A stretch of DNA of 64,000 bases, from the NCBI RefSeq assembly GCF_040253635.1, contig NZ_JBEJGX010000003.1:558001-622000 (forward strand). The letters are read 5' to 3'. Origin of the DNA: Streptomyces sp. Edi2 (GTDB lineage: Bacteria; Actinomycetota; Actinomycetes; Streptomycetales; Streptomycetaceae). The notes below the pieces were generated by a model, which saw only the letters and a program-made list of their open reading frames with translations, ran no database searches and had not been told where the DNA came from. Shown in pieces: positions 30,469-39,433 of the stretch (within the stretch, counting starts at the first letter, position 1; each line of letters starts with the position of its first letter). Both the position numbers and the translations under genes were made by a program.

Positions 30469-30818
30469 TAGTCGGAAGTCGGCGTTGGCATCGGCAGGCG
30501 GCAGGCGGCAGGCGATGGCACTGCGGGCCGGCCGGCGTACGTCGTGAGTGCGGGCCGCACCGATTCGGCATCCTGCCGGCGGCATGCGGATGGCGAGCGA
30601 CGGGCGCCGAGCGGTGAGTGCCGAACGGCGAACGGTGAACGGTGAACGGCGAGAAGGGGGCGGGATCTTATCCGATGGGTATCGAGCGTCAACCGCTTTT
30701 GCGCATCATCGCTGAATCGATTCCTTTGCCCCATGCAAAGATTAGCGTGGCTCATGCCCCAGCGGTCCGCTGCGCCACAGCGCCCGTAAGCGAATTGTCG
30801 CGCACTCCAGGAGGCATG
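30469..30818. other. 350-bp intergenic region with heptamer repeats
   Basis: Contains four GAACGGC/GAACGGT heptamers at 30623-30650 and shorter GGCAGGC runs at about 30497-30515. The segment 30660-30780 is less GC-rich and is the likely promoter region of the DUF4142 gene. No gene is seen. Confidence 0.4.
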
Positions 30819-31490
30819 ATGAAGTCTCATGCTCGAAATCCCCGGCAGCCATCCAGCCGTGGCCGGGTGATCACCATTACCGTCGCTCTCATAGCGGTCG
30901 TCGCCACCGTATCCGTGTGGCTCGCCCAGCAAAACAGCTCCGCCGGCGAATCGGTCTCCGCCCACCTCCCGGCGGCAGAGGCGGGCCCAGCAGACTCTCA
31001 GCCGGGTAACACAGGGGAGGTGACGGCGCTGGACAAGACGTTCCTCACCAAGGTCCGGCAGGCCGGGCTGTGGGAGATGCCGGCCGGACGGCTCGCGCAG
31101 ACACATGCCTCGAGCGAAGCCATCAAACGCGCCGGGATGCATCTGCTCGAAGGGCACAGCAAACTCGATCAGCTGGCCCGTGAGGACTCCGATGCGCTGA
31201 ACGTGCCGATCCCCGACCAGGCCACGCCCGAACAGCAGGGCTGGCTCAATCAGCTGAAGAACGCCAAAGGCCGCGCCTTCGACCAGCTCTTCGTGGACCT
31301 GCTGCGGGCCTCCCACGGCAAGATCTTCATCACCATCGGCGAGGTCCGGGCAGCCACCAAGAACACTCTGATACGGCGGCTGGCAACCCAGACCAACAAC
31401 ACCGTCCAGGACCACATGGACGTCTTGGAAGACACCGGTCTGGTCAAGGACTCCACCCTCGATGACGTCGCCTCGACCATTCCCAAATGA
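30819..31490 (+). CDS. DUF4142 (ferritin-like) exported protein
   Basis: 223 residues. One N-terminal membrane anchor or signal (VITITVALIAVVATVSVWLA), then a four-helix DUF4142 domain (TALDKTFLTKVRQAGLWEMP, MHLLEGHSKLDQLAREDSDA, RASHGKIFITIGEVRAATKN). The family has a ferritin-like fold of unknown role, often linked to stress. ATG 30819 lies 4 bases after AGGAGG (30809-30814); the ATG one codon earlier would leave a single-base spacing. Confidence 0.85.
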   Translation: MKSHARNPRQPSSRGRVITITVALIAVVATVSVWLAQQNSSAGESVSAHLPAAEAGPADSQPGNTGEVTALDKTFLTKVRQAGLWEMPAGRLAQTHASSEAIKRAGMHLLEGHSKLDQLAREDSDALNVPIPDQATPEQQGWLNQLKNAKGRAFDQLFVDLLRASHGKIFITIGEVRAATKNTLIRRLATQTNNTVQDHMDVLEDTGLVKDSTLDDVASTIPK

Positions 31491-31594
31491 GCATGACGCC
31501 AGGAGGAGCCGGCCCATGGCGATGACATGTGCCTCCCCTGCGCCTGGGAAGCCCGGCATCGGCACGTCCGGCCCTGGCTCCGGCTTCAGCGGCC

Positions 31595-32119
31595 TCAGCC
31601 ACCACGCTGCGCCGAGGCGTCGGTCCAGCCCAGGGGATGCAGCTCCAGATCATGCGCGGGCGGCTCACCACCCGCCTCGTTGAGAGCGGTCAACGCCTTG
31701 ATGAGAGCGGTCCGCTCGCCTGGGGCCAGCCGTTCGACGATCTCGCTGATCTCGGCGCGGCGTCGGCCGGTGACATCCTCAACGGTGCGACGCCCTTCCT
31801 CCGTGAGCGTCAGCAGGGTCTCGCGGCGGTTGCCGGGGTTGATCTGCCGGTCTGCCAGGCCCGCCGTGATGAGCCGGTCCACCATGCGCATCGCGGTCGA
31901 CGGGGCAACCTGGAGCAGTTCGGCGAGGACGACCAGCTTGGTGGCTCCGCGCGTGGAGAGAACCATCAGCATCCGGAACTGCGGCAGCGTCACCCGCTCC
32001 TCGACCGCCGCAAGCGAACGCGCGGACACCGCGACCAGCAGTCTCGACGCCGTGAGGACCGCACGGGTCACCGCTTCCACATCATCCACGTCCCTCGCAG
32101 GGACTTCGCGCTCGGCCAT
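31595..32119 (-). CDS. MarR family regulator
   Basis: 174 residues. Winged-helix dimer regulator: TLPQFRMLMVLSTRGATKLV, recognition helix VAPSTAMRMVDRLITAGLAD, wing NRRETLLTLTEEGRRTVEDV. A C-terminal extension is Pro/His-containing. Its target is not evident: the upstream neighbour is a TetR gene on the same strand, and the DUF4142 gene is convergent. Confidence 0.92.
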   Translation of the reverse strand: MAEREVPARDVDDVEAVTRAVLTASRLLVAVSARSLAAVEERVTLPQFRMLMVLSTRGATKLVVLAELLQVAPSTAMRMVDRLITAGLADRQINPGNRRETLLTLTEEGRRTVEDVTGRRRAEISEIVERLAPGERTALIKALTALNEAGGEPPAHDLELHPLGWTDASAQRGG

Positions 32120-32330
32120 CCCCCCTTTCTATCGCCCTTCGCGCGCCGCCCACTCACTCGGACGCCGTTGATGCCCCACTTTGTTGGCAATGGCCGCAGC
32201 CTGCGGGGGAGTTGGCGACCGGGTCGCTCGGCTCGGCGATCGCGTTCGGCGCCGGCCCTGCGCTGTCCTTACGTTGGCCCTGCCGCGGTCCGGACGCGGA
32301 TTGGTGCCGGAATCTGCGCCCCGCAACCGC

Positions 32331-32900
32331 TCATGTCGTCCGTGCCGGAACTCCCGCGAGCAGGAGCAGTGCATCGACAAGGTCGTCGGTACTGGTGCCC
32401 GTGGCCAGGCGGCGGAGTTGCAGGCCGACGATGAGGGCGACGGTGGGGCCGGCGAGGCGCTCGGCGTCGGGGGTGCCGATCGCGCCCAGAAGAGAGGCCG
32501 CCAAACGGTCGTAGGCCGCGAAGCACTCCTGCGCGGCAGCGCGGAGCTGGGGGTCACGGCCGGCCTGGATGTAGAGCTCGAAGGGTGCGATGTGTTCGCT
32601 GTCGAAGGCGGTGTCGGCGGCGACCTGGCCGATCAGGGTGGCGGCCTGCTCCGGGGTGGTCGGGCCCGCGCAGTAGCGTGTGGCCAGGTCGGTGAAGCGG
32701 CGGGTCTCCTGGTCGACGAAGGAGCGCAAGCTCTCGCGCAGCAGGTCGTGCTGGGTCGCGAAGTGGTAGGTGATCGAGCCGAGTGAGACGCCGGCCTCCT
32801 TGGCGATGCGGCGGTTGGTGACCGCAGCGATCCCGTCGTCGCCGATGATCCGTAGCGTGGCCGCAATGATGCGTGCGCGGGCCTGGGAGGTGTTCGGCAT
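32331..32900 (-). CDS. TetR/AcrR family regulator
   Basis: 189 residues. N-terminal HTH at about 5-52 (ARARIIAATLRIIGDDGIAA, I-A-K-E-A-G-V-S-L-G-S-I-T-Y-H-F). The C-terminal domain is of the TetR_C_6-like helical type. A perfect 10-bp palindrome lies 16 bases upstream of its start (32916-32925) and is a candidate autoregulatory site. The divergent SDR gene has a separate, longer palindrome just before its ribosome binding site. Confidence 0.92.
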   Translation of the reverse strand: MPNTSQARARIIAATLRIIGDDGIAAVTNRRIAKEAGVSLGSITYHFATQHDLLRESLRSFVDQETRRFTDLATRYCAGPTTPEQAATLIGQVAADTAFDSEHIAPFELYIQAGRDPQLRAAAQECFAAYDRLAASLLGAIGTPDAERLAGPTVALIVGLQLRRLATGTSTDDLVDALLLLAGVPARTT

Positions 32901-33220
32901 GCCGCCATCGTCCCATGACCGGTCAGGACACCATCCACCGCTGGTGCCGGTCAGTCTCGTTGGCGGATGGGGTGGGAAGGTGGGCAGCGGGGACCGGTCG
33001 GCGGCGGGTCGGATGACCGGCCCGGTGGCGCGGCCCAGTCCCGGCCGCGGCTCCCCCGCTACCGCGAAGGCGCATATCCGCTAGCCGGTTTTCGCTAGCC
33101 GGTTGGCGTTCATCCAGCTTCCGCTACCCACTGCCCACTGCCTGCCGCCTGCCGCCAGGCCTCGCGGATCCCTCCGCCCTCCGTTACTGTTCGTTCGAAC
33201 GAACAGTAACGGAGGACGAC
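32901..33220. promoter_or_regulatory. divergent TetR/SDR region with two palindromes
   Basis: 320 bases. TGACCGGTCA at 32916-32925 is a perfect palindrome near the TetR start. At 33181-33212 a perfect 32-bp palindrome (half-site CCGTTACTGTTCGTTC) ends where the GGAGG of the SDR gene begins. Between them are simple repeats (GCTAGCCGGTT twice at about 33082-33103). No gene is seen. Confidence 0.75.
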
Positions 33221-34015
33221 TTGCTGAACATCAAGGGCTCGACCGTTCTACTGACCGGCGCCAGCGGCGGAATCGGCAATGCGCTGGCCCGGGCGCTCGC
33301 GGCCAGAGGTGCCCACCTGGTGGTCACCGGCCGGCGCGCCGATGCGCTCAAGCAACTCGAAACGTCCTTGGGTGCCCGGCCCCTGGTCGCGGATCTGAGC
33401 GACCGTGAGGCGGTCGAAGATCTCGCCGAACGGGCCGGGCCCGTCGACATCTTGGTTGCCAACGCCGCCCTGCCCTCCAGCGGCCCGCTGCTCGACTACA
33501 CATCCCGCCAGATCGACCGGTCGCTGGATGTGAACCTGCGCGCGCCGCTCCTGCTGTCCCGGCTCCTGGCACCGCGCATGGTGGCCGCCGGCCGCGGCCA
33601 CCTGGTCATGATCGGCTCGATCTCGGGCCGGACGTCCTCCCCCTCCGCCTCGCTCTACAGCGCCGCGAAGTTCGGTCTGCGCGGCTTTGCCCACTCCTTG
33701 CGCCAGGATCTGCACGGTACGGGGGTGGGCGTGTCGCTCGTACAACCCGGCTTCGTCCGTGATGCGGGGATGTTCGCCGACACCGGGGCCACGCCACCCG
33801 CCGGTATACGTACCGTCAGCCCCGAACAGGTCGCGGCCAGCGCCCTCAGGGCGATCGAACGCAACCGTGCCGAGGTCAATGTGGCACCCCTCGAACTCCG
33901 CCTGGGCAGCGCCATCGGCGGACTCTTCCCCACCCTGGCCGCTGCCGCCCAGCGCGGGGCTTCGCCCGCCTCCCTCGTCCAGCAGATCGCCCAGGCCCAG
34001 CGCCACCAACGCTGA
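33221..34015 (+). CDS. SDR-family oxidoreductase
   Basis: 264 residues from TTG 33221, which is correctly spaced from GGAGG. Classical SDR: TGASGGIG cofactor motif, NAALPSSG, catalytic serine in MIGSISGR and YSAAKFG (YxxxK), then S-L-V-Q-P-G-F-V. Reduces or oxidises a small carbonyl or alcohol substrate. The perfect palindrome directly upstream of the ribosome binding site predicts tight repression, probably by a TetR protein such as the divergent one. Confidence 0.92.
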   Translation: MLNIKGSTVLLTGASGGIGNALARALAARGAHLVVTGRRADALKQLETSLGARPLVADLSDREAVEDLAERAGPVDILVANAALPSSGPLLDYTSRQIDRSLDVNLRAPLLLSRLLAPRMVAAGRGHLVMIGSISGRTSSPSASLYSAAKFGLRGFAHSLRQDLHGTGVGVSLVQPGFVRDAGMFADTGATPPAGIRTVSPEQVAASALRAIERNRAEVNVAPLELRLGSAIGGLFPTLAAAAQRGASPASLVQQIAQAQRHQR

Positions 34016-34054
34016 GCGCCACGGCCGGCCTGTCGCTTCCGGGTACTCCCAGGT

Positions 34055-34096
34055 GCTCCCAGGTGCTTCCGGATGTTGCCGGGTGCACCCGGGAGC
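34055..34096. terminator. bidirectional hairpin between convergent genes
   Basis: GCTCCCAGGTGC (34055-34066) pairs with GCACCCGGGAGC (34085-34096) at 11 of 12 positions, loop 18 bases, between the SDR gene and the Eis-like gene. Confidence 0.5.
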
Positions 34097-34158
34097 GGCC
34101 TGCGCTGCCCTCGATGTATGGCTGAGAGGACAGCACTCGGCACTCGACACCCCGGCAC

Positions 34159-35493
34159 TCAGTAGAGCGGGAACGCCCAGCCCCCGGGGTAGAAAGGCTG
34201 CCGACTGCCGCGGAAGGCGAGGTCGGCGAGGGCCAGCGCGCCCGGCCGCACTTCCTGGACCAGGCCCGCGGCCGCAAGCGATGCCAGCGTCGTACCCCCG
34301 AGGAAGGCCGCACCCAGCTCGGTTACGCCCATCCGCAGATCCGCGGAGGCCTTCGTACGCTCGCAGGTCACCCCATGCTCATCGGTCTGCAGGCGGTAGC
34401 GGCCGGTGTTCCACGGGCAGAATGCGTCGTCGAGGTCCAGGACCAGGTCCAGTGATGCCGCATACCGGCGTCCCGTCAGCGCCCGGTCCACATCGACCAG
34501 CCGCACCCACAGCCGGTCCACCACGGCCGAGCGTGCCGCACGCGGATCCGTCAGCACATGCTGGAGCGGTTCGTCCACCGCACCTTCGTATTCGATCCAC
34601 GGCACCAGGTCGATCCCCACCAGATAGCGCCACAGTGCGGCATACGCCTGCCGTGACACAGCCGCCAGCTCAAGGACCTGCACCGCGCTGCTGTCGTTGC
34701 CTACGGCATCGCGCGAGCTCTTGTGCCGGTACAGGGCGTATCCGGTGAACTGGCCGTCTGGCTCCTGATGTACGGCGAAGCGCAGCGCGGTCGCGCCCCC
34801 GCGCGAGTGCGGCTCGTCGAACAGACGGACCTCCCAGTGAGGGGCACCCCTGTCGGGCCAGCCGACCGAGCTGCTCCGGACCCGATCGTAGATCTCCTGC
34901 ACAAGAGGACGAGCCTGAGCGCGGTCCATCAACCGAACCATCCCCTGGCCGAAGTCCGTCCCGGGACGGAAGGACATGCCGCGCTTGTCGCACCGCAGCT
35001 GGTTCCCCTGCGTGGCGGGCCCGTAGCCGAAGCGGCCGTATACCGCGGACTCGGCGGGACGCAGCACGGCGACGGGCTCTGCGCCGTGCTCGTGCAGATC
35101 GGTCAGCTGCCGCCGCATCATCGAGGTGAGGATCCCGCGGCGCCGGTGAGTGGGGGTCACACCGACCGTGGCGACCCCCGCCACCGGCATGACGGCCCCG
35201 GGAACCGTCAGCAGCCGACTGTAGAGAGACGCGCCACCCACGGGGGTGTCCCCGTCGAATACGGCGATGGTGCGCTGCAATGCGGTTGCCGCACGCTGGT
35301 GGGCGATCTCCTCATCGGACCGGTCGACGCCATAGGTATCGGCGATCATTCTGGCCCAGTCGGAGAACTCGTCCTCGGTGACCGCACGGAGCGTATAAGG
35401 ATCGGTCGTCGGGCCGGACGCCGGGTCGGACATTAAGTCGGACGCCGGGTCGGACATTGAGTCAGATATCAGGTCGGGTATCGGATCAGTCAT
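34159..35493 (-). CDS. Eis-like GNAT acetyltransferase
   Basis: 444 residues. Three-part Eis fold: a GNAT domain with VGVTPTHRRRGILTSMMRRQ (acetyl-CoA loop), a second degenerate GNAT domain, and a sterol-carrier-like C-terminal domain ending in the free carboxylate F-P-L-Y, which serves as general base in Eis. Eis enzymes acetylate multiple amines, including aminoglycosides and lysine side chains. The N-terminus carries a short repetitive S-D-P-A-S-D segment from a tandem GTCGGAC-type repeat (about 35430-35475); the conserved protein begins near P-Y-T-L-R-A-V. Confidence 0.92.
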   Translation of the reverse strand: MTDPIPDLISDSMSDPASDLMSDPASGPTTDPYTLRAVTEDEFSDWARMIADTYGVDRSDEEIAHQRAATALQRTIAVFDGDTPVGGASLYSRLLTVPGAVMPVAGVATVGVTPTHRRRGILTSMMRRQLTDLHEHGAEPVAVLRPAESAVYGRFGYGPATQGNQLRCDKRGMSFRPGTDFGQGMVRLMDRAQARPLVQEIYDRVRSSSVGWPDRGAPHWEVRLFDEPHSRGGATALRFAVHQEPDGQFTGYALYRHKSSRDAVGNDSSAVQVLELAAVSRQAYAALWRYLVGIDLVPWIEYEGAVDEPLQHVLTDPRAARSAVVDRLWVRLVDVDRALTGRRYAASLDLVLDLDDAFCPWNTGRYRLQTDEHGVTCERTKASADLRMGVTELGAAFLGGTTLASLAAAGLVQEVRPGALALADLAFRGSRQPFYPGGWAFPLY

Positions 35494-35689
35494 CGCGCCT
35501 GTCTAGCGGACACCGAGCTGCGGCGCGATCAGTTCGGGGCCTTCCCTGCCGGCACCTGCTCTTGGGTCGGGCGGGCTCCCGCGGGCCGTGCCTGTGGCCC
35601 CTGCTCTCGGGGCCCACCCCATGGGGCCCTGACGACCGGCGCCCGGACCGCCGGTGAGTGACGGCGGGAGCGTCACGTAGGGTCATGGC

Positions 35690-36220
35690 ATGGACTTGAC
35701 CGGGAAGGTCTGGGGCGCCACCACTACGGAGCTGGAAGCGCGCTATCCCTGTGATTCTCTGGTGGCGGTGCCTGCCGAGGGGTGGGTCCGGGCCGTGGAC
35801 GTGGCGGCGCCGCCCGGCCTCGTCTTCCGTTGGCTGCGGCAGTTGACCCTCGCGCCGTACAGCTATGACTGGATCGACTTCCGCGGACAGAAGAGTCCGC
35901 GCACGCTGGTCCAGGGACTGCCGGAACTGGCCCTGGGCCAGCCCTTCCTCGTGTTCGAGATCGCGGGCTTCGAGACCGGGACCCACATCACCGGCGTGCT
36001 GCCGGCCCGGCTCGCCGAACGGCACGGCCAGATGGCGGTGAGCTACACCCTGACCCCGCTCGGAGAGGGCTGCCGCCTGGTGGTGAAGGTCGCTGCCGAG
36101 GCCGAGGGGTCACTCGCCCGCAGACTGCGCCGCAGGCTTCTGGCCTGGGGTGATCTCGTGATGATGCGCAAACAGCTGCTGACGCTCAAGAAACTGGCCG
36201 AACGCGATGCCGGTGTCTGA
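35690..36220 (+). CDS. SRPBCC family protein
   Basis: 176 residues. START-like domain with the hydrophobic-cavity pattern of this family: WVRAVDVAAPPGLVFRWLRQ, S-Y-D-W-I-D-F-R-G, a central FLVFEIAGFETGTHITGVLP, and a C-terminal helix RRRLLAWGDLVMMRKQLL. It binds a lipophilic ligand, unidentified. Divergent from the Eis-like gene (196-base gap). Confidence 0.85.
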   Translation: MDLTGKVWGATTTELEARYPCDSLVAVPAEGWVRAVDVAAPPGLVFRWLRQLTLAPYSYDWIDFRGQKSPRTLVQGLPELALGQPFLVFEIAGFETGTHITGVLPARLAERHGQMAVSYTLTPLGEGCRLVVKVAAEAEGSLARRLRRRLLAWGDLVMMRKQLLTLKKLAERDAGV

Positions 36221-36253
36221 GGGATAGGCAACGCCTCTTCGAGCGGGGCGCTT

Positions 36254-37279
36254 TCAGTGGTGCGTTGTTCTGTTCTCCTGGCTCGGTGCTCGTTCTCGTG
36301 CCACCTCGCTATCCAGGTTGGGACCGCCGTTCGCGTTGTGCTCGAAGAGTTCCTGGATACGACGGAGCAGGGCTTGCCGTACCGCGTCCGGCGACAGGAC
36401 GTGCAGCGGTGTGGCCAGGCTGATGAGGTATCCGGCGAGGCCTTCTGCGTCTGGACCGCCGATGTCGACGATCGTGGCGTCGGGGCCTTCGGGACGGTGG
36501 GTACCCACGGACGACGGGATCAGCCTCAGAGCCTGGTTCATGGGCATCGGGAGGCGGATCGTCGCTTGGAGCGGGTAAGGGCCGGTCGCGACGGAGCGGG
36601 AGACGAGCAGCGCCGGGTCCGGTGGGTCGATGAACTCCACCGGCCGCCCGGTTGGCTGTAGTCGGTCGACTCTGTCGGCCCGGAAGGTCCGCCACCGGTC
36701 CCGTGTGACGTCCCGGGCGACGAAGTACCACCGGCGTTCGGTGTGGACGAGGCGGTAGGGGTCGACGTCCCGGACCGTGGCTTTCCCTGCCCAGTCGCGG
36801 TACGACAGTCGGGCACGCTCGCCCCGGCGGCATGCGGCCGCCAGTTCCAGCAGCATGCCGGCCGAGATCTGCGGCTCGTCGGGCCTGGGCGTGTGGACGA
36901 AGGTGGCGTCCATCTCGCCCAGCCGGTCCGCGATCCGCCGTGGCAGAACCTGACGGAGTTTCAGCAGGGCCGACAGCGCGGCCTGGTCGCCGCCGAGGGT
37001 GCCACTGAGCGCGGCCTCGCGCATCCCGACGGCCACGGCAAGTGCCTCTTCGTCATCGAGGATCAGCGGGGGAACCCTCGCTCCGGCCCGGAGGCGATAG
37101 CCGCCCCAGGGGCCGGGGTCGGACTCGACGGCGTAGCCGAGTTCCCTGAGTTTGGCGATGTCCCGCCGCACCGTGCGTTCGGCCACCGCCATCCGGCCGG
37201 CCAGTTCGCCGCAGGTCCACGACGGCCGGGAGGCCAACAAGGAGACCAATCGCAGCAGGCGGGCGGATGTGCTGATCAC
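36254..37279 (-). CDS. WYL-domain transcriptional regulator (YafY type)
   Basis: 341 residues from GTG 37279. An N-terminal winged helix (RLLRLVSLLASRPSWTCGEL, AVAERTVRRDIAKLRELGYA), then a WYL domain (LSYRDWAGKATVRDVDPYRL) and a C-terminal WCX-like segment. WYL regulators bind small ligands or nucleotides. Divergent to the VOC gene with a 9-bp inverted repeat in between, so it probably controls that gene. Confidence 0.9.
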   Translation of the reverse strand: MISTSARLLRLVSLLASRPSWTCGELAGRMAVAERTVRRDIAKLRELGYAVESDPGPWGGYRLRAGARVPPLILDDEEALAVAVGMREAALSGTLGGDQAALSALLKLRQVLPRRIADRLGEMDATFVHTPRPDEPQISAGMLLELAAACRRGERARLSYRDWAGKATVRDVDPYRLVHTERRWYFVARDVTRDRWRTFRADRVDRLQPTGRPVEFIDPPDPALLVSRSVATGPYPLQATIRLPMPMNQALRLIPSSVGTHRPEGPDATIVDIGGPDAEGLAGYLISLATPLHVLSPDAVRQALLRRIQELFEHNANGGPNLDSEVARERAPSQENRTTHH

Positions 37280-37299
37280 GTTCTGGAGTGTTCCACATG

Positions 37300-37322
37300 A
37301 CCAGGACAGAAGGTGTCCTGGT
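37300..37322. promoter_or_regulatory. operator between WYL regulator and VOC gene
   Basis: ACCAGGACA (37300-37308) and TGTCCTGGT (37314-37322) form a perfect 9-bp inverted repeat with a 5-base spacer, in the 63-base gap between divergent starts. Confidence 0.75.
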
Positions 37323-37342
37323 CCCGCCATAGCGTTTGCTCC

Positions 37343-37729
37343 ATGAGTACGGCACATACCTCCGCGCCCGCATTCCGCTATTCGGCCGTCACCTTCGACT
37401 GTCCGGACCCCGCCGAGCTGGCCCGCTTCTACGGCGAGGCTCTTGGCCTGCCCCTCGTCTTCTCCACTGACCACTTCGCCCTGCTCGGCCAGGAGGGTGG
37501 GGCCGGACTGGGGTTCAACCGGCTTTCCGACTACCGCCGTCCCACCTGGCCGGACCCTTCCCAGGAAAAGCAGGCCCACATCGAGCTGGGCGTCGATGAC
37601 CTGGACGCCGCCCAGGCCCGGTTGCTCGCCCTGGGGGCCGTCGAGCCCGCCTTCCAGCCGGACCCCGACCGATGGCGAGTCCTGCTGGATCCCGCAGGCC
37701 ACCCGTTCTGCATCTCCACGCTGGTCTGA
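37343..37729 (+). CDS. VOC family (glyoxalase/bleomycin resistance-type) protein
   Basis: 128 residues from ATG 37343. Two beta-alpha-beta-beta-beta motifs: YSAVTFDCPDPAELARFYGE and AHIELGVDDLDAAQARLLAL; the terminal VLLDPAGHPFCIST contains the usual metal-ligand glutamate/histidine region. VOC proteins chelate metals for isomerisation, dioxygenation or drug binding. Divergent from the WYL regulator. Confidence 0.9.
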   Translation: MSTAHTSAPAFRYSAVTFDCPDPAELARFYGEALGLPLVFSTDHFALLGQEGGAGLGFNRLSDYRRPTWPDPSQEKQAHIELGVDDLDAAQARLLALGAVEPAFQPDPDRWRVLLDPAGHPFCISTLV

Positions 37730-37748
37730 GCGCGACCTGCACACCCAC

Positions 37749-37796
37749 GGCTACGGCTACGGCTACGGCTACGGCTACGGCTACGGCTACGGCTAC
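37749..37796. repeat. hexamer repeat (GGCTAC x8)
   Basis: Eight perfect GGCTAC copies between the convergent VOC and membrane-protein genes, 19 bases after the VOC stop. Confidence 0.95.
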
Positions 37797-37830
37797 GAGT
37801 ATGACCGCGCGCCCCGGCTGGGCGGCGAGT

Positions 37831-38322
37831 TCACCGTTGCCAGGGCGGTGAGTTCGCCGGTGCCGGGGTGGGCGGTTCTTCCCCTTCGTAGGCCGCCAGT
37901 GCTGCTTGGCGGCTCTCCAGGACCTCGGCGAGGTCGTCGGGGAGCACGCAGTCCTGTGCCAGTTTCATACAGGCCTTGGCCTCCACGAGAGCCCATGCCT
38001 GCCGGGCGCGTTTGTTGGCCAGACGTCTGCTGTCGCTCCGGAGGAAGCCGACGCCTGCCGCGCACCCCGCGGCGGCAAGGGCAACCAACGCCGCAGGTAC
38101 GCGGGCGTCCGCCGATGCCAGGCCCGCGGCTCCGGAGACGGCGGCGAGGAGCGCTGCGGGGAAGCCCAGAGCGATATCGACCTTGGCCCAGAACTCAGCT
38201 CTGCGATGCGCCAGGTCCTTCTGTCGCGTCGCCTCGTCACATAGCCGTTCGACCTCGGCTCGTGGTCGGCTCAAGGGCTCGTTCCGGGAAAGCGGCACGG
38301 GCACGGGGGAGGGAGTGGCCAT
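37831..38322 (-). CDS. two-TM membrane protein, SLATT-like layout
   Basis: 163 residues from ATG 38322. A charged N-terminal helix (EVERLCDEATRQKDLAHRRA), two adjacent transmembrane helices (ALGFPAALLAAVSGAAGLAS and VPAALVALAAAGCAAGVGFL), then a cytoplasmic helix (NKRARQAWALVEAKACMKLA). This is the layout of SLATT proteins, which are predicted pore-forming effectors in nucleotide-based defence, but no sensor or second-messenger gene is adjacent, and the assignment is tentative. Confidence 0.6.
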   Translation of the reverse strand: MATPSPVPVPLSRNEPLSRPRAEVERLCDEATRQKDLAHRRAEFWAKVDIALGFPAALLAAVSGAAGLASADARVPAALVALAAAGCAAGVGFLRSDSRRLANKRARQAWALVEAKACMKLAQDCVLPDDLAEVLESRQAALAAYEGEEPPTPAPANSPPWQR

Positions 38323-38677
38323 GTCTGGATTCCAACACACAGGAAACACAAGGGACTTGTACGGGCGTGCACAGACTTGAGGGGCGTCCGTGGTGGGCTC
38401 CTGACAGATCGACTTCGGCTGGGCCGGGGGCGCAAGCGAGTCTGTTGTTGTTGCTTCCGGCGAAGGAGGCTCCTGCCGGAAGCGTGGCCTGTTGCCTCCT
38501 TGAGGAGCGTGACATGAGGCTCCTCAAGCGTGGCCTGCGGTCTCGTCAGGCGTGACTTGTCGTCGCCTCGGCGGATGTCTTTTTTGCGCAGATGGTTACT
38601 GTGGGGAGCTCGCCGGCGCCGGTCGGCGGGCGGGCGGCGCCTCGTGGGTCGCCCGGAACCCGATGAGAGGTGCGGAC
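38323..38677. other. 355-bp intergenic region with a perfect hairpin
   Basis: Between the divergent membrane-protein and dienelactone hydrolase genes. CTTGAGGAGC (38499-38508) and GCTCCTCAAG (38519-38528) are perfect 10-bp arms with a 10-base loop, about 150 bases before the hydrolase start. The word GCGTGGCCTG occurs twice near it. Nothing else is evident. Confidence 0.5.
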
Positions 38678-39433
38678 ATGACGAGCGTGCACGGTGGCCC
38701 CCTGGACATCCCCACTCCGGACGGCATCGCCGATGCCTATCTCGCCCACCCCGACGACGGCCAGCCGCACCCCGGCGTCCTGCTGTACATGGACGCCTTC
38801 GGACTGCGGCCGTCGCTGGAGGAGATGGCCAGGCGCCTGGCCGGGCACGGCTACACGGTGCTGGTGCCCAATGTCTTCTACCGCGCCGGACGTGCCCCGG
38901 TGGTGGAGCTGCCCGACTTCATCGATCCCTCTCAGCGGCCGGAGATCTTCGAGCAGCTTTTCCCGGTGATCCAGACCCTCACCCCGGACCTGGCGATGCG
39001 GGACGCCGGAGCCTACGTCGACTGGCTGGCCGCCTCCCCCGAGGTCACTGACGGCCCGTTGGGCACCGCCGGTTACTGCATGGGCGGGGTCCTCGCCATC
39101 CGCACCGCCGCGGCCCGTCCGGAACGCATCGGCGCCGCGGCCGCCTTCCACGCCGGCCGCCTGGTCACCGACGCCGAGGACAGTCCGCACCGGCTCGCCG
39201 ACCGCATCACGGCGGAGCTGTACTTCGGCCACGCCGACCACGATCATTCGATGCCCGCCGACCAGATCAAGATCCTGGAGCAGACGCTGGACACCGCGGG
39301 CGTGCGCTACCGCAGCGAGCTGTACGAAGGTGCCGACCACGGCTACACGCAGGCCGACACCGCCGCGTACAACGCCGAGGCGAACGCACGCCACTGGCGC
39401 AACATGCTGGAACTCTTCGGGCGCCGTCTCTGA
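38678..39433 (+). CDS. dienelactone hydrolase family protein
   Basis: 251 residues. Alpha/beta hydrolase with the family's cysteine nucleophile: Cys134 in A-G-Y-C-M-G-G, Asp187 in GHADHD, and His221 in EGADHGYT. Length is normal. It would hydrolyse lactones or esters from aromatic ring cleavage or related compounds. ATG 38678 with a GAGAGG site. No ring-cleavage genes are adjacent. Confidence 0.92.
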   Translation: MTSVHGGPLDIPTPDGIADAYLAHPDDGQPHPGVLLYMDAFGLRPSLEEMARRLAGHGYTVLVPNVFYRAGRAPVVELPDFIDPSQRPEIFEQLFPVIQTLTPDLAMRDAGAYVDWLAASPEVTDGPLGTAGYCMGGVLAIRTAAARPERIGAAAAFHAGRLVTDAEDSPHRLADRITAELYFGHADHDHSMPADQIKILEQTLDTAGVRYRSELYEGADHGYTQADTAAYNAEANARHWRNMLELFGRRL

